64,000 nt of DNA, taken from the NCBI RefSeq assembly GCF_040096355.1, contig NZ_JBBMEX010000004.1, positions 62,001 to 126,000 on the forward strand, in the 5' to 3' direction. This DNA is from Maccoyibacter intestinihominis (lineage in GTDB: Bacteria > Bacillota > Clostridia > Lachnospirales > Lachnospiraceae). Both the position numbers and the translations under genes were made by a program. Below are positions 52,042 to 60,228 of this stretch, piece by piece. Under the pieces are notes generated by a model, which had not been told where the DNA came from, ran no database searches, and saw only the letters and a program-made list of their open reading frames with translations. Numbering within the stretch: the first letter of the stretch is position 1; each line of letters opens with the position of its first letter.

Positions 52042-52812
52042 CTATAATTCAAATATCTGGTTCTCCTCCCGGATATCCATAACCTTTTTTGCCAGTTCCG
52101 GTTCTCCCGCCAAAATCAGTTTCTTTTTATATTGCGGGATCAGATCGTATCTTCCCCACAAATGCATTGGGAATACAGCATCTGCATCCATAGTATGCAA
52201 AAAATAGTCGATTCCATTCTTATACCTCTCCTCTAGCCGCATATCCATCACTACAAATGCAGCATCCATATGGACTCCTAAAAGCGGTTCTAACTCCTTT
52301 CGGAATTCTTCTCTCATTCTCCGGCGGTATGCCTCATCGTGCATCTCACCCTTTCTGACATACCAGCTCCAGTCGTTTAGATCTCCTGCATGAAAGATCG
52401 TCTTTCCACCATAGTGTACCAAAAAAGAGACTCCTGCATCATTCGAACCGAGTGCCTGCACCTTTAACTCTCCCATATCATAGGTTTCGCCCCGTCTTGC
52501 AGTAATCATCCGCTCTTTTACGGAAAAGTCAACGCCGTTACGCTCTAAATATTTCCTGTTAAAACGCATATCGTTTCCTAAGAAAAATACCATGTCCGGG
52601 TATTCCATTCCCCATTTTAAAGACTCTAACCAGAAGTGGTCACGATGTCCGTGGCTTGAAAAAATATAGTGTTTTTTATAGTTAGAAAAATCAGGAAGCT
52701 CCCCTTGAAAGTCCACTTCCGGAGTTCTTGACTTATCAAAGTAGTCGAATAGCAGCAGGGTATCCTCGATCTCCACTGCAAAACAACTGTGCATTATATA
52801 GATGATCCTCAT
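52042..52812 (-). CDS. Metallo-beta-lactamase-fold hydrolase
   Basis: The 256-residue product is a metal hydrolase of the UlaG-like group. It has the metal motif FSSHGHRDHF (HxHxDH), an ISYL-type start (RIIYIMHSCFAVEIEDTLLL), TIFHAGDLNDWSW with the bridging Asp, and MHLWG near the end with the last His. The start overlaps the stop of the amidohydrolase gene (ATGA). The substrate is not evident; the operon suggests a role near purine salvage. Confidence 0.85.
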   Translation of the reverse strand: MRIIYIMHSCFAVEIEDTLLLFDYFDKSRTPEVDFQGELPDFSNYKKHYIFSSHGHRDHFWLESLKWGMEYPDMVFFLGNDMRFNRKYLERNGVDFSVKERMITARRGETYDMGELKVQALGSNDAGVSFLVHYGGKTIFHAGDLNDWSWYVRKGEMHDEAYRRRMREEFRKELEPLLGVHMDAAFVVMDMRLEERYKNGIDYFLHTMDADAVFPMHLWGRYDLIPQYKKKLILAGEPELAKKVMDIREENQIFEL

Positions 52813-54098
52813 TTCATTCTGCTCACAATCTCATTTGCTTTTTTATAAATCTCCTGCGGTTCTTCACTGATAAAGAACTGCCCATCCTCATAGAGGATCT
52901 TTCCATTGACCATTGTTAATTTTACATTCTGCTTGCTGCCGCTGTAAACCAGATTTTTTGTAAGATTATGCTCCGGCTGCATATTCGGCTGCATCAGGTC
53001 CATTAAGAACAGATCCGCTTTTTTCCCAACTGCCAGACAGTCGCAGTCTGACAATCCCATTGCCTTTGCACCACCTGTCGTTGCCATGTACAGCACATCG
53101 TTTGCATCCATGACTGCTGCATCGTGTTCTCTTAACTTTGCAAGACCGGTTACTAAAAACATCTCCCGGAACATATCCAAACAGTTGTTACTTGCCGGAC
53201 CGTCCGTGCCGATCGCCAGATTGATCCCTGCCTCCTGCATTTTTTTCAAAGGAGCGATCCCACTTGCTAATTTCAGATTAGATGCCGGATTTGTGACAAC
53301 CGATAAGTTCCGTTTTGCAAAAATATCTATATCCTCATCGTCAAACCAGATGCAGTGATATCCGCCACCGCCGTAACGATAGAGTCCCATTTCTTCAAAT
53401 AACTGTGTCGGAGATTTGCCATAACGCTGTCTGCACTCCTCTACTTCTCTTTTTGTCTCGGAATTATGGGTGTATACCGGTGCATGGTATTTTTCACTTA
53501 ATCCTGCCAAACCCTCTAACAGCTTTTTATCCGTTGTATACTCTGCATGAAAACCTAATTTATAACTGCAAAGTTCATGATAATCATTATAGGTTACATA
53601 CTGCTCTTCTAATTCTTCTAAAGAACTTGTAAAATTATTCAGTCCACTGACCTGTACGATCCGAAAACCGCAATCCACACATGCCTGTATCACTTCTTTC
53701 GGATAAATGTACATATCAAATGCAGAGGTAATTCCGCTTGTTAAATATTCCATAATGGCTATTTTTGCAAAGATGTATGCTTCCTCGCCTTTTAGCTTTG
53801 CTTCATTTGGAAATACCTGCTCATTCAGCCATTCCTGCAATGGAAGGTCATCTGCCATAGAGCGTAAAAATGTCATTGCGGAGTGTGTATGCGCATTTTT
53901 AAATCCCGGCATCAGCAGATTTCTCTTCACATCGATCTCACGGTCCCATAAGATCACATCCCCCGGCTCTTTACAGACCGAGGAAACATCCTCTCCATCT
54001 CCGATATAGCAGATCGTATTTCCGCGTACCCAGAGTTCTCCCTCTGTGATATCCATGGTTTCTGTCAGTATTCTCGCATTGTAAAACCTGATATTCAT
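52809..54098 (-). CDS. Amidohydrolase (S-adenosylhomocysteine/methylthioadenosine deaminase type)
   Basis: This is a TIM-barrel metal-dependent deaminase of 429 residues. Metal-ligand motifs are GFKNAHTHSAM (two His), GFHAEYTTDKK, YTHNSETKREVEEC and IGTDGPASNNCLDMF (Asp). It begins one base from punA and overlaps the hydrolase gene, so it likely works with purine nucleosides. The MtaD/SsnA/TrzA family deaminates adenosine derivatives, guanine or triazines, and the exact substrate is uncertain. The position next to punA favours an adenosine-like substrate. Confidence 0.85.
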   Translation of the reverse strand: MNIRFYNARILTETMDITEGELWVRGNTICYIGDGEDVSSVCKEPGDVILWDREIDVKRNLLMPGFKNAHTHSAMTFLRSMADDLPLQEWLNEQVFPNEAKLKGEEAYIFAKIAIMEYLTSGITSAFDMYIYPKEVIQACVDCGFRIVQVSGLNNFTSSLEELEEQYVTYNDYHELCSYKLGFHAEYTTDKKLLEGLAGLSEKYHAPVYTHNSETKREVEECRQRYGKSPTQLFEEMGLYRYGGGGYHCIWFDDEDIDIFAKRNLSVVTNPASNLKLASGIAPLKKMQEAGINLAIGTDGPASNNCLDMFREMFLVTGLAKLREHDAAVMDANDVLYMATTGGAKAMGLSDCDCLAVGKKADLFLMDLMQPNMQPEHNLTKNLVYSGSKQNVKLTMVNGKILYEDGQFFISEEPQEIYKKANEIVSRMK

Positions 54099-54938
54099 CT
54101 ATTTATTCAGCTCCTTATGCATTTTTAACACAGACTCATGTAACAGACGACGGATATATGGTGCCGCTTTTGCCGCGTTCTCCTGCACTTCCTGATGGGA
54201 TAACGGATTTTCCGACATTCCCGCTGCCATATTGGTGACACAGGAAATTCCGCAGATCTGCATTCCCATATGATTGGCCGCGATCGCTTCGCATCCGGTG
54301 CTCATGCCGACTGCCGATGCTCCTAATATTTTTGCCGCACGCACTTCTGCCGGCGATTCATAGTTCGGACCTTTGAACTGGCAGTAAATCCCCTCTTTTA
54401 AGTCTAAACCGATTTCTTTTGCCGTCTGTCTTAAAATCTCCTGCAGTTTTTTATCATAGATCTCAGACATATCCGGGAAACGGACTCCTAATTCTTCTAC
54501 ATTTTCTCCGATCAGCGGAGAATCCACAAACATTGTAAGCTGATCGGTGATCATCATAATGTCGCCTGCCGCAAAACCATCCCCAAGTCCGCCTGCTGCA
54601 TTTGTTAAAAATAAAATCTTTGCTCCTAACATTTTCATCAATCGGGTTGGCAGCACGACATCGGACATGGCATAACCTTCATAATAATGTACTCTTCCGT
54701 TCATCAATACCACCGGCACATCCTGCATATAACCAAAAATAAATTCTCCCGCGTGTCCCTGAACGGTCGAAACCGGAAATCCTTCGATCTCATGGTAGCT
54801 GATCTTTTTCACTTCTTCAAATTCATCGGCAAACTGTCCGAAGCCGGAGCCTAAAATAATGGCAACCTCCGGTACAAAATCGGTCTTTTCCCTGACACAC
54901 TGATAACATTTTTCTAATTTTTCATAAATAGGATTCAT
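54099..54938 (-). CDS. punA: Purine nucleoside phosphorylase I
   Basis: PunA splits guanosine, inosine and deoxy forms with phosphate. The 279-residue trimeric-type enzyme has AIILGSGFGQFADE, GHAGEFIFGYMQDVPVV, LTNAAGGLGDGFAAGDIMMI, YCQFKGPNYESPAEV and GMSTGCEAIAANHMGM. It is the first gene of the salvage operon and lies opposite uraA, whose product imports nucleobases. A weak minus-strand promoter (TATAAT at 54995-55000) serves it. Confidence 0.95.
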   Translation of the reverse strand: MNPIYEKLEKCYQCVREKTDFVPEVAIILGSGFGQFADEFEEVKKISYHEIEGFPVSTVQGHAGEFIFGYMQDVPVVLMNGRVHYYEGYAMSDVVLPTRLMKMLGAKILFLTNAAGGLGDGFAAGDIMMITDQLTMFVDSPLIGENVEELGVRFPDMSEIYDKKLQEILRQTAKEIGLDLKEGIYCQFKGPNYESPAEVRAAKILGASAVGMSTGCEAIAANHMGMQICGISCVTNMAAGMSENPLSHQEVQENAAKAAPYIRRLLHESVLKMHKELNK

Positions 54939-54994
54939 AGGCTTATCCTCTCTTCTTTCTATAGATTTTCGGGCTAATTTTTGTTCTTTTTCCT

Positions 54995-55000
54995 ATTATA
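54995..55000 (-). promoter_or_regulatory. Candidate -10 of the punA operon
   Basis: The minus strand has GATATAATAGG; the -35 is weak (TGTAAA at 16 bases). It lies about 60 bases before punA and back to back with the uraA promoter. Confidence 0.5.
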
Positions 55001-55036
55001 TCATTTTTTTTATACTTTTACAGATTTACTTTTTTC

Positions 55037-55065
55037 TTGCAGTACGATTAGAAACCCTATATAAT
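55037..55065 (+). promoter_or_regulatory. Promoter of uraA
   Basis: TTGCAG is followed by 17 bases and TATAAT. The leader is only about 35-40 bases and ends in AGGAGAAAGGAG, so there is no room for a riboswitch. Confidence 0.78.
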
Positions 55066-55108
55066 GCTATAGGAGAAAAAATAGTCACACAGGAGAAAGG
55101 AGTTTTTT

Positions 55109-56482
55109 ATGAATACCGAAAATGGTGTTATCAAAGATGCCAGATCACTTGGCACACCCAAAATGTTAATCTTAGGTCTTCAGCATATGTTTGCAATGTT
55201 TGGAGCCACCATCTTAGTACCAATTTTAGTCAACAGTTATTTCCACGGAGAGGGACTTTCAATCCAGGTTACTTTAATCTGTGCCGGAATCGGAACTTTA
55301 TTTTTCCATTTCTGCACCAAGATGAAAGTACCTGCGTTTTTAGGTTCCTCTTTTGCTTTTCTTGGAGGATTCGCTACCGTTGCAGAACTTGACAGCGGTA
55401 TTTTCGCTGATATGTCTTATGGTGAAAAATTACCATATGCCTGCGGTGGAATCGTAGTTGCAGGACTTCTTTACTTAGTCTTGGCACTGATCATCAAATT
55501 AGCCGGTGTAAAACGTGTTATGCGTTTCTTACCGCCTGTTGTAACCGGCCCGATCATCATCTGTATCGGTTTAAGCCTTGCACCAAGTGCGATTTCAAAT
55601 GCTTCTACAAACTGGATCTTAGCATTGATCGCTCTTGCCGTTATCATTATCTTCAACATCTGGGGAAAAGGCATGTTTAAGATCATCCCGATCCTGATGG
55701 GTGTTGTAATTTCCTATGTTGCCGCAGTCATTTTCAACCTCTGTGGTATGACAAACCCTGACGGTTCTGCTATTTTAGATTTTGCTTCTGTCGCAAGTGC
55801 AAAATGGATCGGACTTCCACCTTTCCAGATCTGCAAATTTGACATTACCGCAATTCTTGTTATGGCACCGATTGCCATTGCTACCATGATGGAGCATATC
55901 GGAGACATTTCCGCTATTTCCGCAACGGTAGATGAGAACTTTATTGAAGATCCGGGACTTCACAGAACTCTGATCGGTGACGGTCTTGCTACCTCCCTTT
56001 CTGCTTTCGTCGGTGGTCCTGCAAATACAACTTATGGTGAAAATACCGGCGTTCTGGAATTAAGCCGCGTACATGACCCTAGAGTAATCCGCTTAGCTGC
56101 TGTCTATGCAGTTGTCTTAAGTTTTATCCCAAAGGTTTCCTCTATCATCGGTTCTATGCCGGCTTCCATTATCGGTGGTGTCAGCTTCATCCTTTACGGT
56201 ATGATCTCCGCAATCGGTGTTCGTAATATCGTAGAGAACCATGTGGATTTTACAAAATCCAGAAACCTGATCATTGCAGCAGTCATCTTAGTATCCGGTC
56301 TTGGTTTTTCTAACGGTCTGACCTTTACAGTCGGTGGAACTTCCATTACTTTGACCAGCCTTGCCATTGCAGCCTTAGCAGGTGTCATCTTAAATGCGAT
56401 CCTTCCTGGTAATGACTACTCTTTCGGTGAGGACCCGAAAGCAGACAGACATCGTGGAATTGATATGAATCCAAATGATTAA
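55109..56482 (+). CDS. uraA: Uracil/xanthine permease (NCS2 family)
   Basis: The product is a 457-residue nucleobase-cation symporter with about 14 membrane helices. It has GLQHMFAMFGATILVPILVN, the GSSFAFLGGF loop, and MEHIGDISAIS (substrate-site Glu in helix 8). It also has TTYGENTGVLELSRVHDPRV (helix 10 Glu). This pattern fits UraA-like proteins best; xanthine permeases differ in these helices. It is the only plus-strand gene and ends in a strong terminator. Uracil is the likely substrate. Confidence 0.93.
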   Translation: MNTENGVIKDARSLGTPKMLILGLQHMFAMFGATILVPILVNSYFHGEGLSIQVTLICAGIGTLFFHFCTKMKVPAFLGSSFAFLGGFATVAELDSGIFADMSYGEKLPYACGGIVVAGLLYLVLALIIKLAGVKRVMRFLPPVVTGPIIICIGLSLAPSAISNASTNWILALIALAVIIIFNIWGKGMFKIIPILMGVVISYVAAVIFNLCGMTNPDGSAILDFASVASAKWIGLPPFQICKFDITAILVMAPIAIATMMEHIGDISAISATVDENFIEDPGLHRTLIGDGLATSLSAFVGGPANTTYGENTGVLELSRVHDPRVIRLAAVYAVVLSFIPKVSSIIGSMPASIIGGVSFILYGMISAIGVRNIVENHVDFTKSRNLIIAAVILVSGLGFSNGLTFTVGGTSITLTSLAIAALAGVILNAILPGNDYSFGEDPKADRHRGIDMNPND

Positions 56483-56516
56483 TTTCTGTGATATATAGTA
56501 ACACAGCATTCAAAAA

Positions 56517-56553
56517 AGACTCGTTTCAGATTTCTCTGAAACGGGTCTTTTTT
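56517..56553 (+). terminator. Bidirectional terminator between uraA and the PAP2 gene
   Basis: AGACTCGTTTCAGA, TTTC and TCTGAAACGGGTCT form a near-perfect stem followed by TTTTTT on the plus strand. A matching A-run on the other side lets it also end the minus-strand PAP2 transcript. Confidence 0.88.
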
Positions 56554-56554
56554 A

Positions 56555-57106
56555 CTATTCACAATTCTCACTGTGCTTTTCTTTTTTCTTTTCAAATATC
56601 CAATGCACCGCTAACGCGATCAAGGTTCCCGACACTGCTCCGGCTAACACATCGGTCGGATAATGTACTCCTAAATATAATCTCGAAAAACTGATCAGCA
56701 CCGCTAATATGAGTGCCGGTATCCCGTATTTTTTCGGAAGCTGCAAAAACAGTATCACAGCGGCTGCAAAAGAAGCCGCCGTATGACCGGATGGAAACGA
56801 ATAATCACTCTGCTTTTCTATGAGTCTGGTCAAGCCCTCCACCACTTCATATGGTCTTGTTCTTGCCACGACATTTTTTAAAAACAGATTGTTGACCACT
56901 ACTGAACCGACTAAGGATGCCGCACACATGGCTCCGGTTCTCCTCTGCTTTGGGATCAGCAAAAGTATTACTGTCAGAAAGATCCAGAACCATCCTACAT
57001 TTCCAAGTTTTGTAATCTGCTTAAAAAACGGTGTCAGCCATGACACTCTCAGATTTTCCTGTATCCAAAGCAACAGGGAGGCATCCAGATGAAACAGCCA
57101 CTCCAT
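56555..57106 (-). CDS. PAP2-family phosphatase (undecaprenyl diphosphate phosphatase-like)
   Basis: The product is a membrane phosphatase of 183 residues with five or six helices. The three catalytic motifs are KNVVARTRP (KxxxxxxRP form), SFPSGHTAASFA and SRLYLGVHYPTDVLAG. Such enzymes recycle the C55 carrier lipid or hydrolyse phosphatidic acid. The start overlaps the Mrp stop by one base (TAATG). The substrate is inferred from the family. Confidence 0.88.
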   Translation of the reverse strand: MEWLFHLDASLLLWIQENLRVSWLTPFFKQITKLGNVGWFWIFLTVILLLIPKQRRTGAMCAASLVGSVVVNNLFLKNVVARTRPYEVVEGLTRLIEKQSDYSFPSGHTAASFAAAVILFLQLPKKYGIPALILAVLISFSRLYLGVHYPTDVLAGAVSGTLIALAVHWIFEKKKEKHSENCE

Positions 57107-57948
57107 TAGATATTTCCTATCTTTTCAACGCCTGCCTCTAAGTTCGGATTTTCTAACTCAAAAAATCTTCCCTCATCTGCTGCCTGTGCATATTTCGGGT
57201 CAAGCGGAAGTTTGCCCAATACATCAATGCCAAGTTCTTTGGCAACTTCATCAATGTGGCTTTCTCCAAACAGCGAAATTCTCTTACCGCAATCAGGACA
57301 CTCGAAATAGCTGTAGTTCTCTACTACTCCAAGCACCGGAATATGCATCATTCCTGCCATATTATATGCTTTTTTTACGATCATCTGTACCAGTTCCTGC
57401 GGAGATGTTACAATGACAATCCCATCTACCGGAAGTGACTGGAATACGGTCAACGGTACATCACCGGTTCCCGGAGGCATATCAACAAATAAATAGTCTA
57501 AATCGCCCCAGACAACATCACTCCAGAACTGTTTTACGGTTCCTGCAATGACCGGTCCTCTCCATACCACCGGAGCCTCTTCGTCATCCATTAGAAGATT
57601 GATGGACATGATCTTTATTCCGTCCTCTGCCTCGATCGGATACATTCCCATGTCATTTCCAACTGCCGGACCATGTACTCCAAACATCTTAGGAATCGAA
57701 GGTCCTGTGATATCTGCATCTAAAATTCCTACAGAATAACCTTTTTTACGCATCTGTGCTGCTAAGGATGCTGTGACAAAGGATTTTCCAACTCCGCCCT
57801 TTCCGCTAACAACTCCAATTACTTTTTTTACGGATGAATACTGGTTCATATCTGCCGCAAAACTTGTTTTCTGTCCGCTGCCGGAACATCCTTCACAGCT
57901 TTCCTTAGAACAGCTGGATGCGCTGCTGCACTCTCTATTTTCTGCCAT
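57106..57948 (-). CDS. Mrp/NBP35-family iron-sulfur cluster carrier ATPase
   Basis: The product is a 280-residue ParA/MinD-type ATPase that carries Fe-S clusters to target proteins. The deviant Walker A is VVSGKGGVGKSFVTASLA; DADITGPSIPKMFG, VDMPPGTGDVPLT and a C-terminal CPDC motif follow. The N-terminus has a cysteine cluster (CSSASSCSKESCEGCSGSG), as in NBP35-type proteins, which may hold a second cluster. It has its own promoter at 58017-58045. Confidence 0.9.
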   Translation of the reverse strand: MAENRECSSASSCSKESCEGCSGSGQKTSFAADMNQYSSVKKVIGVVSGKGGVGKSFVTASLAAQMRKKGYSVGILDADITGPSIPKMFGVHGPAVGNDMGMYPIEAEDGIKIMSINLLMDDEEAPVVWRGPVIAGTVKQFWSDVVWGDLDYLFVDMPPGTGDVPLTVFQSLPVDGIVIVTSPQELVQMIVKKAYNMAGMMHIPVLGVVENYSYFECPDCGKRISLFGESHIDEVAKELGIDVLGKLPLDPKYAQAADEGRFFELENPNLEAGVEKIGNI

Positions 57949-58016
57949 ACTTTTTTCCTCCTGATATCCTTATCTTAGTAAGCATCATTTTTTATAACAT
58001 AATGCCTGCATGAGGT

Positions 58017-58045
58017 AGTATAGCCCATTTATTTCTTTTTTTCAA
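58017..58045 (-). promoter_or_regulatory. Promoter of the Mrp-PAP2 pair
   Basis: The minus strand has TTGAAA, 17 bases, then TATACT, immediately after the spoIVA stop codon. Confidence 0.75.
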
Positions 58046-58052
58046 TCTTTTA

Positions 58053-59540
58053 TCAAATAATAATACATACCAGTCCGCCGTTGGAATCATTGACGATCTT
58101 CTGCATGGTATCCTGAAGTTTTAACTGGCTTTCATCGTCCATCATAGAGATTTTACTTCGGATTCCATCCTCCATGAGTTCACCAATGGATTTTCCAAAG
58201 ATGTTGGTACTCCATACTCCCTCTTCCGTATTCTGACTGTCCTTGATATATGCGATCAGATCATTTGCCTGTTCCTCGCTGCCGACAATCGGTGCCACTT
58301 CCGTTTCGATATTTGCTTTTATCATATGGATGCTTGGAGAAACGGCTTTCATTTTAACCCCATATTTATTTCCATGCTTGATCAGTACAGGCTCTTCTAA
58401 GGTAATGTCCGAGAGTCCCGGATTAACAACACCGTAACCCTTCATTTTGACCGAGTTCATGGCATCCTCTACTTTTTCGTACTCTTTTTTCATCTCTGCT
58501 AACTCTTTGACCATGGATATCAGCTGGTATTCTCCATGGATCTCTACTCCGGTCAGCTCACTCATATTTTCATAGTAGTATTTGTCCTCTACGTCCATTC
58601 TTAAGTTCACGCTACCTGCCGCTAAATCCATTTTTTCTAATTTGACCTGTTCAATATAATCCCCTTCTGTTTCAAACGGATAGTTCATCAGGTCTTTAAT
58701 ATATGTAATGTCTTTTAAAAATTTCCTGGCATTCTGTACCATGCTCTGCTTCATCGGAGCACCCAGTTCTAACATTTCCACCCATTTTGGCATATAAAAA
58801 TTCATGCGTACCACCGGGAACTCATAGAGGATTGCCTGTAAAATCTTAGAAATATCTTCTTTTTTTAACTGCTCACAGTTTACCGGCAATACCGCCACCT
58901 GATATTTTTCCTGCATCTGCTGCGCAAGTTCTTTTGTCTCATCGCTGTACGGCTTCGTAGAATTTAAAAGTACGATAAACGGCTTTCCGAGTTTTTTTAA
59001 TTCATTGACGGTCTTTTCTTCCGGTGCCGCATAATTCTCTCTCGGAATATCTGTAAAAGTTCCATCTGCCGCGATTACGATCCCTATTGTGGAATGTTCA
59101 TTGATGACTTTTTTCGTACCGATCTCTGCCGCCTGTGTGAATGGCACTTCATAGTCAAACCATGGTGTCTTTACCATCCGCTCCGCATCATTTTCCATAT
59201 GTCCGCTGGCACCTTCAACCATATAGCCGACACAGTCTATCAGGCGTACTTTTACCTCGGTTTCATCCTCTAAGCGGATCTTTGCCGCCTCTTTTGGGAT
59301 AAACTTCGGCTCTGTGGTCATGATCGTCTTTCCTGCAGCTGACTGCGGCATCTCATCAATGGTTCTCTCCCGGTCATGCTCGTCATTCATATAAGGAAGT
59401 ACCATCTGTTCCATAAAACGCTTGATAAACGTTGATTTTCCTGTCCGGACTGCGCCGATCACACCAAGATAGATTTCGCCTTTGGTGCGGGCGCTGATGT
59501 CTTTGTAGATGTCAAAGGATGATGTGTTAAAATTGTCCAT
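58053..59540 (-). CDS. spoIVA: Stage IV sporulation protein A (coat morphogenetic ATPase)
   Basis: SpoIVA polymerises on the forespore surface using ATP and anchors the coat. The 495-residue protein opens FDIYKDISARTKGEIYLGVI, with a Walker A GAVRTGKSTFIKR and PQSAAGKTIMTTEPKFIPKE typical of the family. The tail ends SNGGLVCIII, matching the conserved membrane-curvature-sensing end. Its Shine-Dalgarno sequence lies in the stem of a perfect hairpin (59544-59590). The ferritin-like gene is 71 bases upstream. Confidence 0.96.
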   Translation of the reverse strand: MDNFNTSSFDIYKDISARTKGEIYLGVIGAVRTGKSTFIKRFMEQMVLPYMNDEHDRERTIDEMPQSAAGKTIMTTEPKFIPKEAAKIRLEDETEVKVRLIDCVGYMVEGASGHMENDAERMVKTPWFDYEVPFTQAAEIGTKKVINEHSTIGIVIAADGTFTDIPRENYAAPEEKTVNELKKLGKPFIVLLNSTKPYSDETKELAQQMQEKYQVAVLPVNCEQLKKEDISKILQAILYEFPVVRMNFYMPKWVEMLELGAPMKQSMVQNARKFLKDITYIKDLMNYPFETEGDYIEQVKLEKMDLAAGSVNLRMDVEDKYYYENMSELTGVEIHGEYQLISMVKELAEMKKEYEKVEDAMNSVKMKGYGVVNPGLSDITLEEPVLIKHGNKYGVKMKAVSPSIHMIKANIETEVAPIVGSEEQANDLIAYIKDSQNTEEGVWSTNIFGKSIGELMEDGIRSKISMMDDESQLKLQDTMQKIVNDSNGGLVCIII

Positions 59541-59543
59541 GAA

Positions 59544-59590
59544 AAAACTCCTCCTGTATGTGCTATTGCATTTATATGTGGAGGAGTTTT
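59544..59590 (-). promoter_or_regulatory. Hairpin enclosing the spoIVA ribosome site
   Basis: AAAACTCCTCC and GGAGGAGTTTT form a perfect 11-base-pair stem with a 25-base loop. The 3' arm on the minus strand contains the spoIVA Shine-Dalgarno (GGAGGAG) and is followed by T and C up to the ATG. It may act as a terminator of the ferritin-like transcript and also block spoIVA translation from that transcript. Confidence 0.7.
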
Positions 59591-59611
59591 CGTTTATGAT
59601 AGATTTTCTGC

Positions 59612-60160
59612 CTACATTTCTTTTACTAACATCTGTAACATCATAATATGGTATTCTTCATCTTTGATGATCCTTGCTAATACGGCATTGATATAATTGT
59701 CTTTTATCATCCGCATATGCATGCGGTACTGATAGATCGCCCCTTTTTCCGATTCTATATCCGCTAACAGCATCTTTTTCGCATGTTCCGGTATATCGAT
59801 ATACTCCGGTGTCCATAACTGCTCTTTTCCATTCCGGTGTCTGACAGAAAAATCGATGGTTCCGCCAAGCAGAAAGATCAACTGTCCTAATTTTTGCAAA
59901 TGTATCATCTCTGCCATGGCTATCCCAAGGATGGTCTTTGCCATGTCGCAATTTCCGCAGGAGAGACGATTCTCGTTATTGATATACTGTGTGATCGCTG
60001 ACATCTCCGATACGGAACCGCAATAGTCAAAACTTAATATATTCGCATAGTCTTTATTTTTCTTCCTGACCTGGATCGGCGGATAGGGAAGATTCATCAT
60101 GATCGGCTGCACATCCCGAAAGTTACATGTATCCGGCAGAATATTTTCATTTTCCTGCAT
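59612..60160 (-). CDS. Ferritin-like (rubrerythrin/CotJC-type) diiron protein
   Basis: The 182-residue protein is a likely four-helix di-iron bundle. Metal motifs are SEMSAITQYINNE, MAEMIHLQKLGQL (ExxH), ADIESEKGAIYQYRMHMRMI (Glu) and IIKDEEYHIMMLQ (ExxH). An unusual CGNC lies next to helix 2. The ATG has GGAGG seven bases upstream inside a hairpin. It is encoded just before spoIVA, so a spore-coat role such as peroxide or manganese handling is plausible, but the family also includes vegetative oxidoreductases. Confidence 0.72.
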   Translation of the reverse strand: MQENENILPDTCNFRDVQPIMMNLPYPPIQVRKKNKDYANILSFDYCGSVSEMSAITQYINNENRLSCGNCDMAKTILGIAMAEMIHLQKLGQLIFLLGGTIDFSVRHRNGKEQLWTPEYIDIPEHAKKMLLADIESEKGAIYQYRMHMRMIKDNYINAVLARIIKDEEYHIMMLQMLVKEM

Positions 60161-60165
60161 AAGAA

Positions 60166-60207
60166 AACCTCCAATATACACTTCTGTATCATAGTATATT
60201 GGAGGTT
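60166..60207 (-). promoter_or_regulatory. Hairpin enclosing the ferritin-like gene ribosome site
   Basis: AACCTCCAATATAC and GTATATTGGAGGTT form a perfect 14-base-pair stem with a 14-base loop. The minus-strand 3' arm holds the Shine-Dalgarno TTGGAGG and is followed by TTTTCTT. It may end the lipid-kinase transcript as well. Confidence 0.72.
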
Positions 60208-60228
60208 CTTTTAAAATGTGTCAGGTAC

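Noticed and set aside
59548..59580. Sigma-E-like -10 (CATACA) with ACATAT about 13 bases upstream inside the spoIVA hairpin loop
   Set aside because: Transcription would begin within or past the Shine-Dalgarno and leave no ribosome site, and the spacing is off by one, so it is not called as a promoter.
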